Origin: an uncultured Bradyrhizobium sp.
GTDB taxonomy: Bacteria > Pseudomonadota > Alphaproteobacteria > Rhizobiales > Xanthobacteraceae
Assembly (NCBI RefSeq): GCF_936943645.1
Contig: NZ_CAKZJO010000081.1
Coordinates: forward strand, 1 to 64,000
DNA length: 64,000 bases
Reading direction: 5' to 3'
Part shown: positions 52,927-61,002 of the stretch, in pieces
How the letters are laid out: each line of letters begins with the position of its first letter
How positions within the stretch are numbered: position 1 is the first letter of the stretch
Notes under the pieces: model-generated
What the model was told of the DNA's origin: nothing
Databases searched by the model: none
What the model saw: only the letters and a program-made list of their open reading frames with translations
Position numbers and translations under genes: made by a program

Positions 52927-53067
52927 GACGGGTTCCGTTGGCTCACGGCGCCGGCAGCGCCGCTTCGTTGCGACCCCTTCATTGCAGCGACTGTGCCAAC
53001 CGCCCGGACGACCCGCCAAGGCGCGATTAGTGATTGCAGTTCAATGATTTGGACGGGAATCCGGCCT

Positions 53068-53083
53068 GCGCAAATTTTTGCGC
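53068..53083. promoter_or_regulatory. Inverted repeat upstream of the M20-ABC-amidase operon
   Basis: GCGCAAA (53068-53074) and TTTGCGC (53077-53083) are perfect inverted arms around TT, about 140 bp upstream of the M20 start. Size and symmetry fit a repressor or activator site; no regulator gene is adjacent. Candidate only. Confidence 0.45.
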
Positions 53084-53147
53084 GCCAGAGGCGCTTTGCC
53101 GAAGCCGCAGCGCTCGCTGAGCAGCCCGGCCTCAGTGCGACGAGGGG

Positions 53148-53729
53148 CTACAGCGCCATCTCTTCCAGTCGTCGCCAGCCATGCAGGATCTCGCCCGTCT
53201 CGCGCGCGAACGCAAAGACGTGGCCGCCGCCTGCCGGCTGATCGTAACGGCGGTCAATTGCTTGGCCGGCGATATGGCAGAACAGCAGCGTACCGACCGC
53301 GCCGTGGCCGACAAAGAGGACATCCCCAGGACGATTGCGTGCCAGCACCGCCTCGGCCTCGCGCACAATGCGCACCTGTGCATCCACGGCGCGCTCCCAG
53401 CCGCGTACACTGAGCTCGGGTGCGGCAAAGAACTGATCGGCGACGGCCTCGAACTCGGCCGGCTTCAGGAAGCCGGTCGCCGAGCGGTCATTCTCGTGCA
53501 TGGCCTCGCGGATCTCGATCATGACACCGAGACGAGCGGCGATGATCTCGGCGGTCTCGATCGCCTTGCGCTCGCCGCTCGCGATGATCTGCGTCGTACG
53601 TGCGAGCCGATCCGTGCTCGCCAGTGCTTCAGTGCGCGCCCGCCCGACCGGACTGAGGCCCCATTGCGGCACCGGCACGGCGGGGTCGATTTGCACCTGC
53701 GGATGGGTGAGATAGCGGACGATGGACAT
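53148..53729 (-). CDS. Histidine phosphatase superfamily protein
   Basis: 193 residues from ATG 53729 (MSIVRYLTHPQVQIDPAVPV). The phosphoglycerate-mutase-like fold has WGLSPVGRARTEAL, IIASGERKAIETAEIIAARL and the second His in VLFVGHGAVGTLLFCHI. The usual RHG motif is replaced by YLTHP; the nucleophile His is kept but the following Gly is not, a feature of a subset of the family. Substrate unknown. Lies 25 bp after the extensin-like gene on the same strand. Confidence 0.87.
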   Translation of the reverse strand: MSIVRYLTHPQVQIDPAVPVPQWGLSPVGRARTEALASTDRLARTTQIIASGERKAIETAEIIAARLGVMIEIREAMHENDRSATGFLKPAEFEAVADQFFAAPELSVRGWERAVDAQVRIVREAEAVLARNRPGDVLFVGHGAVGTLLFCHIAGQAIDRRYDQPAGGGHVFAFARETGEILHGWRRLEEMAL

Positions 53730-53754
53730 GTCAGTTGACGCGATCGCAGCCCGT

Positions 53755-54960
53755 CTAATCGTCGGCGTAATCGTCCTCTTCACGCTTGTGCGCCGAGCTC
53801 TTGCGCGCGCCAAGCGAGCCGGTCACCGAGGTTTCGCGCGCACTCGCATAGGGGCGGCGCGACTGCGCACGTGATGCGACCTCCTCGCCGGAGACCGCGG
53901 CGGGCTGGCAGATCAGGCGGCGGCTGGCGCGGCGCATCAGATCGACGTGGATGTGATCGTAGTGATAGACGTTCGATCCCGGCGCGAGCACAGTTGTGAA
54001 ATGCGCGCAGGCGCCCGACTGCACATCGCGCAGGAATCCCTGCTCCTCCGGCATGCCGCGCCAGCCGTCCTTCACGGTGACGCGACGGCCGTCGGCGAGC
54101 ACGAAGGCGGCGATGTCGAGCGCGTTGCCGAACGCATGCTCGGAGATGTGCGAGTGCGGATTGCCGTTCATGCCGCGGCAGGAATAAGCGGAGATCTGCT
54201 TGATCTCGGCGACGCGGACGCCGAACCAGCGCATCGCCGAAGGCTGCACAGTGTCGGCGAGCCAGCGGTCGAGCTCGGAGACGATCGGGCAGGCGAGCGT
54301 CGCGGTCGGCTTGATCGCGACCGGGCCGACGGTCGTGACGGGATTGCCCTGCGCGGGGCCGAGGCGCGGCAGCGGCTGCTGCGCCGGCGCCTGCGAGTAA
54401 GGCGCCGGCCGGGCCGGATAGCTCGGTGCGTTCATGTAACGCGATGCACCGGCGACGTCGGTGCCATCGGGCGGCAGGTCGATCTCGTCCTCCTGCGACG
54501 CCACACCTGGCGCGTTCAGCGACATCGGCCCGGACGAGGCACCATAGCCGGCGGGCTGGCGCACCGCGGCTTCGGGATAGTTCGAACGCTGCGGATAGGA
54601 CGATGCCGGATAGTTCGAGCTCTGCGGATAGTTCGAGCGCGGCTGGGACACCGGCCAGCGCGGCTGGCCGCCGATGCTGCCCGGCGGGCGCAGTTCCTCG
54701 TCGGCGAAGCCGTAGCTGCTCGAGGCTTCGCCGAGGGCGGCGACCTTGAGCGGAAACTCGGCGCCGCACATGCCGGGCCCGGAGATCGGATCGATCCGGA
54801 CGAGATCCGGCCCCTCTTTCACCGCGCCCGATTTCAGGCAAGCGGCTTCAGCCTCGGCCCGCCATGGTTCACGTTCGGCCTGGAAGAAGCCGCGACCGCA
54901 ACCCGCTAGCGAAACAAGGACGATGGAGCCGACGAGATACAAACGAACTCCGCGCGTCAT
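53755..54960 (-). CDS. Extensin-like-C domain lipoprotein
   Basis: 401 residues. It has a lipoprotein signal with lipobox LAGC at 18-21. A Pro/Ser/Tyr-rich middle follows, with short repeats such as SNYPQSSNYPASSYPQRSNY. The C-terminal extensin-like domain begins near TLACPIVSELDRWLADTVQP and includes YSCRGMNGNPHSHISEHAFG and HYDHIHVDLMRR (His residues resembling a peptidase metal site). The family is thought to act on peptidoglycan (D,D-peptidase-like fold), consistent with envelope location. The C-terminal tail is basic, then acidic. Confidence 0.9.
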   Translation of the reverse strand: MTRGVRLYLVGSIVLVSLAGCGRGFFQAEREPWRAEAEAACLKSGAVKEGPDLVRIDPISGPGMCGAEFPLKVAALGEASSSYGFADEELRPPGSIGGQPRWPVSQPRSNYPQSSNYPASSYPQRSNYPEAAVRQPAGYGASSGPMSLNAPGVASQEDEIDLPPDGTDVAGASRYMNAPSYPARPAPYSQAPAQQPLPRLGPAQGNPVTTVGPVAIKPTATLACPIVSELDRWLADTVQPSAMRWFGVRVAEIKQISAYSCRGMNGNPHSHISEHAFGNALDIAAFVLADGRRVTVKDGWRGMPEEQGFLRDVQSGACAHFTTVLAPGSNVYHYDHIHVDLMRRASRRLICQPAAVSGEEVASRAQSRRPYASARETSVTGSLGARKSSAHKREEDDYADD

Positions 54961-55018
54961 GCACGCACGTTCGGTGAATTTACTTAAAGACTCTTCAACA
55001 CGTTGGTTTCACTGTTCT

Positions 55019-55109
55019 TTAACCATGCCGGCCGGAGCGAACCAAAACGCTGCGAGGGCTGAGCGACAGCAAGGCTGACTTTTTCGCGGCGAGACTTTCT
55101 GTTAACCAT
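55019..55109. promoter_or_regulatory. Two TTAACCAT half-sites, candidate CtrA-regulated promoter region
   Basis: TTAACCAT occurs at 55019-55026 and 55102-55109, both on the plus strand, 83 bp apart, in the 192-bp spacer between the extensin-like lipoprotein and the 27-residue membrane protein. The octamer matches the CtrA half-site reported in Rhizobiales. Chance occurrence of one is not excluded. Confidence 0.4.
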
Positions 55110-55152
55110 GAAGGCTCGCGCGGAAACTGACGCGCGTGGAGGGAGCGACCTC

Positions 55153-55236
55153 ATGACGTTCGCCGGGAGACTGAGCGTAGTCACCGCGTACCTCGCCATG
55201 GCCTTCGTCGGCGCCATCGTGCTCGGCATGATCTAG
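55153..55236 (+). CDS. 27-residue membrane microprotein
   Basis: ATG 55153 to TAG 55236, preceded by GGAGGGA about eight bases upstream, a strong ribosome binding site in an otherwise non-coding gap. It starts MTFAGRLSVVTAYLAM, and the rest is hydrophobic (AFVGAIVLGMI), a single membrane helix. No function recognised. The strong ribosome site and clean single-helix composition argue it is translated. Confidence 0.6.
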   Translation: MTFAGRLSVVTAYLAMAFVGAIVLGMI

Positions 55237-55290
55237 ACGGCAACAGTCGACCAACTGCAGCTTCCCCTCCCCCGGAGGGCAAGCGAAGCG

Positions 55291-56160
55291 CTACGACCGC
55301 TCGCTCCACTGCCGCGACGTGGTGAGCAGCTGCACGCGCGGCGTCTCGACCCGCGTCCAGTCGTTGCCGGAGCACCAGAAATGGCCGATCGCGCAGGCTT
55401 CGACGTGAAGCCTGCCGGAGTTCTTCAGCGTCATCGTTCCGTAGAAGGTGCGTCCGCTGGAACGGCTGTAGATGCTGCCGGTCCAGACGTCGTGCGCTTT
55501 CGGCTTCATGTTGACGAGCACGCTCTCGCCGCGATTTGAAGCCTCGGTCAGCGCGTAACCGCACAGCGCAGGACCACAGCGCTCGATGCGCACCGTGCCC
55601 TTGGCGCCGGCGCTCTCCCATTCGCCAAGCGGCGTGTAGCCCTGCGCGTCGTCGGTGCCCTGCGCGGCTGTCACGGCCTGCTTGATCTCCGGGCTCGGAG
55701 CGGGCGGCGGCTCCATGCGCGGCGGAGCGAGCGTCACGGCTTTCGGTGGATCGACGCGCGGCAGGTCAACCCGCGGCGGATCGGGATTCAGCGCCTCAGG
55801 TCTTGCTATCTCGGGTTTTGGGGCCGGCGGCGGCGCAGCGTGCTGCGACGTCGTCGCGGCAAGGATGGGCGCTGCAGGCGCAGGTGGTGTCGCGACCACG
55901 GCCGGCGGCGGTGGACGAATCGAATTGGCGGGAGCGACCGGCGCCTGGACAATGGGCGCCGGCCTCGTTGCGGTCTCTTCCACCGGCCGAAGGCTACGAT
56001 TGGACGAGATCGATACACAGGATGTGGACCGGCACGTCCGGGGCGCCTCGACATGGAAGCGGTGGCCGCCGATCGAGAACGAGTAGGAGCCGGCCTCGGC
56101 TGCGGGCGCGGCCACCGTCAAAGCGATCAATGTGCCAAGCGAAGTCAAAAGCCGGGTCAT
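55291..56160 (-). CDS. Secreted Pro-rich protein with DUF2147-like C-terminal domain
   Basis: 289 residues from ATG 56160 with a signal peptide (MTRLLTSLGTLIALTVAAPA, cleavage after AEA). An N-terminal domain SYSFSIGGHRFHVEAPRTCR is followed by a Pro/Ala-rich linker. The C-terminal domain (LGEWESAGAKGTVRIERCGP; NDWTRVETP at the end) is DUF2147-like, probably a lipocalin-type beta barrel. Its architecture parallels the divergent gene at 56354, so the two are paralogues. Function unknown, likely periplasmic. Confidence 0.85.
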   Translation of the reverse strand: MTRLLTSLGTLIALTVAAPAAEAGSYSFSIGGHRFHVEAPRTCRSTSCVSISSNRSLRPVEETATRPAPIVQAPVAPANSIRPPPPAVVATPPAPAAPILAATTSQHAAPPPAPKPEIARPEALNPDPPRVDLPRVDPPKAVTLAPPRMEPPPAPSPEIKQAVTAAQGTDDAQGYTPLGEWESAGAKGTVRIERCGPALCGYALTEASNRGESVLVNMKPKAHDVWTGSIYSRSSGRTFYGTMTLKNSGRLHVEACAIGHFWCSGNDWTRVETPRVQLLTTSRQWSERS

Positions 56161-56353
56161 CGGCGCCTCCTGTCGTGTCGTGACAAGGTTATGCGGGATG
56201 AACCGCGGCTGGATGTGCGCTGGCTCACCCAGGCGTCTGGGGCCGTTGTGACTCCCATCACAGAACGTCCCGCCAGCCCGGCATAGGGTCGAACCACGCT
56301 TCACCCACCGGCGACTTCAGTCCATCGGGACCACGCCATTTTCGGAGGTTGTC

Positions 56354-57142
56354 ATGAACAAGCTCACCATCGCCGCCACCGCGCTCTTCCTGGCGTCGAC
56401 CGCCGCCGCGCATGCCGGCGGAAATACGATCTCGTTCCAGATCGAGGGCCAGCACATCCGCATCGAGACGCCGCGCAACTGCGCTTCGCTCAATTGCGTG
56501 ACCATCGTCGCGCCGGGCCTGTCCGACAAGCCGATCAAGCTGAACAACATCAACCTCAAGGGCCTCGGTGGCTCCAAGGACGATGACGTCGACACCACGC
56601 CGGCTCCGGCCACCACCGCGCAGCCCGCGCCTGCTCCGGCGCAGCAGCAACCCGTGCAGCAGGCCCCGGTCCAGGCAACCGCACCGGCCGCGCCTGCGGC
56701 GCCCGCTCCGGCCGCGACGGTGGCCGCCGCTCCGTCTGCCAGCTACGACAATACGACGCCGCCCGCGCCCGTTGCGGCTCCCGCTCCCGCTCCTGCGCCG
56801 GTCGCGGTTGCTCCTGCGCCCGCTCCGGCCCCGGTGGCTGCGGCGCCCGTGGCCGCCCCGAACTCGCCGATCGGCGTCTGGGCGACCGAAGAGAACAAGG
56901 GCAATGTCCGCGTCGAGCAGTGTGGCGCCAATCTGTGCGGTTATGCCGAGAAGACCAACGAGCGCATCCTGATCAACATGAAGCCCGAGGGCTCGAAGTG
57001 GAGCGGCCGCATCCACGATCCCAACTCCGGCCGCAACTACGACTCGACCATCGCGATGAAGGGCCCGAATGCGATGCGCGTGCAGGGCTGCGCCTTCGGC
57101 GGCATGTTCTGCGGCGGCCAGACCTGGACGCGTGTGAACTGA
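56354..57142 (+). CDS. Secreted Pro/Ala-rich protein with DUF2147-like domain (paralogue of the divergent gene)
   Basis: 262 residues, start MNKLTIAATALFLASTAAAH, with a signal peptide ending near AHA-GG. The N-terminal domain NTISFQIEGQHIRIETPRNC resembles the start of the divergent protein (SYSFSIGGHRFHVEAPRTCR). A long Pro/Ala repeat linker follows (APAPAPAPVAVAPAPAPAPV). The C-terminal DUF2147-like domain is IGVWATEENKGNVRVEQCGA to GGQTWTRVN, with paired Cys. Followed by a strong terminator. Confidence 0.87.
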   Translation: MNKLTIAATALFLASTAAAHAGGNTISFQIEGQHIRIETPRNCASLNCVTIVAPGLSDKPIKLNNINLKGLGGSKDDDVDTTPAPATTAQPAPAPAQQQPVQQAPVQATAPAAPAAPAPAATVAAAPSASYDNTTPPAPVAAPAPAPAPVAVAPAPAPAPVAAAPVAAPNSPIGVWATEENKGNVRVEQCGANLCGYAEKTNERILINMKPEGSKWSGRIHDPNSGRNYDSTIAMKGPNAMRVQGCAFGGMFCGGQTWTRVN

Positions 57143-57165
57143 GGTTCAACGTAGCCGTTCCGTTG

Positions 57166-57195
57166 AAAGGGGCCCGCGAACCGGGCCCCTTTGCT
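57166..57195 (+). terminator. Rho-independent terminator after the DUF2147-like gene
   Basis: Perfect 11-bp arms AAAGGGGCCCG (57166-57176) and CGGGCCCCTTT (57182-57192) with a five-base loop, followed by GCTTTTGC. 24 bp after the stop codon. Confidence 0.9.
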
Positions 57196-57316
57196 TTTGC
57201 CGCACGATTGGCGAGGTGCGCTACCTCACAGAGCCTCCCGCGCGCGTGACAGGTCTCACATCTCCGGTTCCGCGTCCGTGCCACGTTCCCCGCATGGTCA
57301 CCCACAGGGGCGTGTC

Positions 57317-57673
57317 ATGAACGGCTTTCGCAAAGGTCTCTTCGCCATCCTCGTCGCCACCGCCTTCCCGCTCGCAGAGGCTGATGCTGCGACAAGCAGT
57401 TTCGACGGCACATGGAATGTCCGCATCTCCTCATCGAGTGAGACCTGCGGCAACGGCGCGACGGTGGCGATCGGCATCAACAACGGTCAGATCGCATCGA
57501 GCAGCGCGGCGGTGTCGGCTTCGGGCCGCGTCGCCGACGCCGGCAGCATCAACGTCACCCTGAGCACCGGCATCAAGCGCGCCGTCGGCTTCGGCCGCCT
57601 CAGCGGCACGTCCGGCTCCGGCACGTGGCGCGGTGCGCTGTGCACGGGCACGTGGACGGCGGAGCGGATGTAG
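57317..57673 (+). CDS. Small secreted protein of unknown function
   Basis: 118 residues from ATG 57317 (MNGFRKGLFAILVATAFPLA), with a signal peptide cleaved near ADA-AT. The mature part SSFDGTWNVRISSSSETCGN and GSGTWRGALCTGTWTAERM is Gly/Ser-rich with two Cys, probably a small beta barrel. Comparable FDGTW...GTW proteins are common in Bradyrhizobium as heat-stable secreted proteins; function not known. Confidence 0.8.
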   Translation: MNGFRKGLFAILVATAFPLAEADAATSSFDGTWNVRISSSSETCGNGATVAIGINNGQIASSSAAVSASGRVADAGSINVTLSTGIKRAVGFGRLSGTSGSGTWRGALCTGTWTAERM

Positions 57674-57678
57674 GTTGT

Positions 57679-57815
57679 CGTGTCCCGGACAAGTTGCGAC
57701 GCGAAGCGTTGCTGCGCAGAGCCGGGACCCTGTCGCGCCAATCGTTCGGAAGATTCTGGGCCCCGGATCGGCGACGCATCGCCTTGAGGCGATGCATCTT
57801 GTCCGGGACACGCAG
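57679..57815. repeat. Palindromic intergenic repeat, family A copy 4
   Basis: It begins CGTGTCCCGGACAAGTTGCG and ends TGCATCTTGTCCGGGACACG, inverted. The inner AGAGCCGGGACCC and GGGCCCCGGAT elements are shared with the other copies. Between the convergent stops of the secreted protein and the cupin. Confidence 0.85.
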
Positions 57816-57816
57816 C

Positions 57817-58221
57817 CTAGCCCAGCGGCGCCGAATACTCCGCGTCCGTGACCGGCTCGAGCCAGGTCGAATAGACGCCGTCGAGCGCTTCCTGCATGGC
57901 GATGTGGCACATGCTGTTATCAGGCGAGGCGCCGTGCCAATGCACTTCACCCGGCGGAATCCAGACGGTGTCGCCGGGACGGATTTCCTGCACCGGACCA
58001 CCCTTGGTCTGGACGCGGCCGACGCCGGAAATCACGTAGAGCGTCTGCCCGAGCGGATGATGGTGCCAGTTGGTGCGGGCGCCCGGCTCGAACGAAACGC
58101 GCGAGACGTTGAGCCGTGCCGGCGCGGGCGCCATGTTGATGGGATCCTGCAACACGGTCCCGGTGAAATTTTCCTTGGGCGCGCGGCGGGTGGGCCGTTT
58201 GCCTGCAAGCGTGATGTCCAT
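57817..58221 (-). CDS. Cupin-domain protein (carboxymuconolactone-decarboxylase-associated type)
   Basis: 134 residues from ATG 58221 (MDITLAGKRPTRRAPKENFT). The single cupin barrel has metal ligands in TNWHHHPLGQTLYVISGVG and PPGEVHWHGASPDNSMCHIA. Comparable cupins are linked to AhpD/carboxymuconolactone decarboxylase proteins. It starts 23 bp after the RraA-like gene stop, same strand, so the pair forms an operon. Confidence 0.88.
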   Translation of the reverse strand: MDITLAGKRPTRRAPKENFTGTVLQDPINMAPAPARLNVSRVSFEPGARTNWHHHPLGQTLYVISGVGRVQTKGGPVQEIRPGDTVWIPPGEVHWHGASPDNSMCHIAMQEALDGVYSTWLEPVTDAEYSAPLG

Positions 58222-58244
58222 GACGTCCCTCGTTTCCTGATCCG

Positions 58245-58943
58245 TTACTTCTTGCTGGCGGCGTAGCGCGCCTTGGTTTCGGCGTTCATGGGATAGAGAC
58301 CGGGCAGCGCCGCGCCGTTGTTCACCTCGCCCACGATCCACGCTTCCATCCGCTCCTGCTCGACGCCCTCGTTGAGCACGTGCTCGAGCATCGCCTGCGG
58401 GATCAGCACGCAGCCGTCCTGGTCGGCGACGACGATATCGTTCGGGAAAACGGCAACGCCGCCACAACCGATCGGCTCGCCCCAGCCGACGAAGGTCAGG
58501 CCCGCCACCGACGGCGGCGCGGCATAGCCGTCGCACCACACCGGAAGATTGGTGCCGAGCACACCCTCGACGTCACGCACGACGCCGTCAGTGACGAGCG
58601 CGGTGACGCCGCGCTTGACCATGCGGGCGCAGAGGATGTCGCCGAAGATGCCGGCGTCGGTGATGCCCATGGCGTCGACCACGGCAATGCAGCCCTCGGG
58701 CATCGCCTCGATCGCGGTGCGGGTCGAGATCGGCGAGGACCAGGATTCCGGCGTCGCCAGATCCTCGCGCGCCGGCACGAAGCGCAGCGTGAAGGCCGGT
58801 CCCACCAGGCGCGGCAGGCCCGGGCGCAGCGGCCTCGCGCCCCGCATCCACACATTGCGCAGGCCCTTCTTGAGCAGGACCGTGGTGATGGTGGCAGTGG
58901 TGATGCCGGCGAGGGTCTTGCGGGCTTCGGGGGACAACGACAT
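58245..58943 (-). CDS. RraA-family protein (HMG aldolase/oxaloacetate decarboxylase-like)
   Basis: 232 residues from ATG 58943 (MSLSPEARKTLAGITTATIT). RraA/DlpA-like fold with FGDILCARMVKRGVTALVTD (metal/phosphate site), GVVRDVEGVLGTNLPVW, and VFPNDIVVADQDGCVLIPQA with the conserved Asp-Gly. Members include RNase E regulators and class II aldolases of the 4-hydroxy-4-methyl-2-oxoglutarate type; the operon with a cupin suggests a catabolic enzyme rather than RNase control. Confidence 0.9.
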   Translation of the reverse strand: MSLSPEARKTLAGITTATITTVLLKKGLRNVWMRGARPLRPGLPRLVGPAFTLRFVPAREDLATPESWSSPISTRTAIEAMPEGCIAVVDAMGITDAGIFGDILCARMVKRGVTALVTDGVVRDVEGVLGTNLPVWCDGYAAPPSVAGLTFVGWGEPIGCGGVAVFPNDIVVADQDGCVLIPQAMLEHVLNEGVEQERMEAWIVGEVNNGAALPGLYPMNAETKARYAASKK

Positions 58944-59203
58944 GGACGAGAACGAGCTCCGGGGTGCGGGAAAGAACGCGCGCATCTTGCGAGCCGCAGC
59001 CCTTGCGTCAAGGGCCAATAGACCCGCAGGAATGCAGGGCCGCACAGCCGTTATGCGACGCGATAACAAGGCTTTATCGCCCTCCCCTGGATTAATTTAT
59101 TGGACTTGCGGGCGCATTTACGCGAAGCAGGGGTGACGCGGAACTCAAGGTCGAGCCCGCGTTCTTCCGAAGCCCGATTTTGACAGCTCACCTCGACAGC
59201 TCA
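58944..59203. promoter_or_regulatory. Divergent region between the RraA-like gene and pxpB
   Basis: 260 bp. The stretch 59065-59120 is AT-richer (GGCTTTATCGCC; GGATTAATTTATTGGACTTG) and is the probable promoter zone of both units. The pxpB frame can start at TTG 59180 or ATG 59204; no strong ribosome site distinguishes them. Confidence 0.4.
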
Positions 59204-59935
59204 ATGGCCGCGACGCTTCCTCCGCCCCGCCTTCTGCCCAGTGGCGACAGTGCCGTCACGGTCGAGTTCAGCCGCACCATCGACGACGATGCCAACCAGC
59301 GCGTGCTGGCGCTGGACAAGGCGCTCGCCGCAAGCCCCATCGAGGGCATCACCGAGACGGTGCCGACCTATCGCTCGCTGCTGGTGCATTACGACCCCGG
59401 CAAGATCAGTTTCGATGCGCTCGGTGACAAGCTGCTCCCCATCGCGATCCAGCCACCGCCGCCGGTCACCAAGACGCGCCGCTGGCGCATTCCCGTGGCC
59501 TATGGCGGCGAGCACGGCATCGATCTCGAGGATGTCGCCAAGGCGCTCAGCACCACGCCCGACGACATCGTCGCCCGGCATGCGGGCGGCGACTACAAGG
59601 TCGCCATGATCGGCTTCACGCCGGGCTGGTCCTATCTCAGCGGCCTCGACAAATCCCTGCATATGTCGCGCCGGCAGTCGCCGCGGCTGCTGACGCCCGC
59701 CGGCACGATCTCGATCGGCGGAGTCCAGGCCGGCATCCAATGCCTTGCCGCCCCCAGCGGCTGGCATCTGCTCGGCCGCACGCCGGTGCGAACCTATCAG
59801 CTCCACCGCAATCCGACCTTCCTCACCGAACCCGGCGACCGCGTGACGTTCTTCGCCATCGACCACAGGACCTTCGACGAGATGGACCGCGCGGCGGAAG
59901 CCGGCGAGATCGTCGCCGAGCAGGTGAACGCATGA
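59204..59935 (+). CDS. pxpB: 5-oxoprolinase subunit PxpB
   Basis: 243 residues from ATG 59204. AHS1/KipI domain; the C-terminal part carries GGDYKVAMIGFTPGWSYLSG and TPAGTISIGGVQAGIQCLAA, diagnostic of the family. With PxpC and PxpA it forms the ATP-dependent 5-oxoprolinase opening pyroglutamate to glutamate. Its stop overlaps the pxpC start by 4 bp (59932-59935). Confidence 0.94.
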   Translation: MAATLPPPRLLPSGDSAVTVEFSRTIDDDANQRVLALDKALAASPIEGITETVPTYRSLLVHYDPGKISFDALGDKLLPIAIQPPPPVTKTRRWRIPVAYGGEHGIDLEDVAKALSTTPDDIVARHAGGDYKVAMIGFTPGWSYLSGLDKSLHMSRRQSPRLLTPAGTISIGGVQAGIQCLAAPSGWHLLGRTPVRTYQLHRNPTFLTEPGDRVTFFAIDHRTFDEMDRAAEAGEIVAEQVNA

Positions 59936-60969
59936 ACCGGCTCGTCGTCGCCAGCATCGGGCCGGCAAGCTCCGTTCAGGACGGCGGACGCCACGGCGCG
60001 CAGCGCTACGGCCTGACGGTCAGCGGCGCCATGGACCGGCTGTCGCTGGCCGCGGCGAACACGCTGGTCGGCAACGAGCCGTTCGCGGCAGCTGTGGAGA
60101 TCGGCCCGTTTGGCGCGTCCTTCACCGCGCGCGACGGCGCCGTGCGCGTGGCGATTTCAGGCGCGCCGCGCAATGCGGACGTCGCCGGAAATCCGCTCGC
60201 CATGGACTCGTCGGTGACGCTGAAAGACGGCGAGACGCTGACGCTGGGTTTCGCCCGCGGCGGCGCCTTCACCTATCTCGCCATCGAAGGCGCCATCAAG
60301 GGCGAGGCGGTGTTCGGCAGCCTCGCGGTGAATGCCCGCGCCGGCCTCGGCAGCCCCTACCCGCGCCCGCTCCAGGCCGGCGACGAGTTCAGCGTCGATG
60401 CCGCGAGTGGCGCGCCGGAGTTGCGGATCGAATTGCCGAAGCCCGTGAGCGGTCCGATCCGTGTTCTTTTGGGACCGCAGGACGACGAGTTCGACGACGC
60501 CAACAAGGCGCTGTTCCTGGAGAGCGAGTGGAAGATCTCGGCGACCTCCGATCGCATGGGCTACCGGCTCGAAGGACCCGCGATCAAGCACCTGCACGGC
60601 CACAACATCGTCTCCGACGGCACCGTCAACGGCAGCATCCAGGTGCCCGGCAACGGCGCGCCGATCGCGCTGATGATGGATCGCGGCACCTCCGGCGGCT
60701 ATCCGAAGATCGCAACCATCATCACCGCCGACGTCGGCCGCCTCGCGCAGACCTCGGCGGGAACGGCGTTCCGCTTCAAGGCCGTCAGCATGGCCGAGGC
60801 GCAGGACGAGGCGCGCAAGTTCGCGCAAGCGATCAAGACCCTGCCCGATCGCCTGCGCGCCTCCGACACTGTCGAGCTCAACATCGAGGCCCTCAGTGAT
60901 GCCAACGTCGCCGGTTATGCCGTGAGCGCCGTCGATGCCGGGACGTGGCAGGTCACCGCGGAGCCTTGA
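59932..60969 (+). CDS. pxpC: 5-oxoprolinase subunit PxpC
   Basis: 345 residues from ATG 59932 (MNRLVVASIGPASSVQDGGR). AHS2/KipA (biotin-dependent carboxyltransferase-like) domain, with the signature GPASSVQDGGRHGAQRYGLT, VRVLLGPQDDEF-like segment IRVLLGPQDDEFDDANK, and GNGAPIALMMDRGTSGGYPK. Coupled to pxpB, and 33 bp before pxpA. Confidence 0.95.
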   Translation: MNRLVVASIGPASSVQDGGRHGAQRYGLTVSGAMDRLSLAAANTLVGNEPFAAAVEIGPFGASFTARDGAVRVAISGAPRNADVAGNPLAMDSSVTLKDGETLTLGFARGGAFTYLAIEGAIKGEAVFGSLAVNARAGLGSPYPRPLQAGDEFSVDAASGAPELRIELPKPVSGPIRVLLGPQDDEFDDANKALFLESEWKISATSDRMGYRLEGPAIKHLHGHNIVSDGTVNGSIQVPGNGAPIALMMDRGTSGGYPKIATIITADVGRLAQTSAGTAFRFKAVSMAEAQDEARKFAQAIKTLPDRLRASDTVELNIEALSDANVAGYAVSAVDAGTWQVTAEP

Positions 60970-61002
60970 ACGTAACAACAAGACCAGAGGCGGAGAGCAC
61001 CC

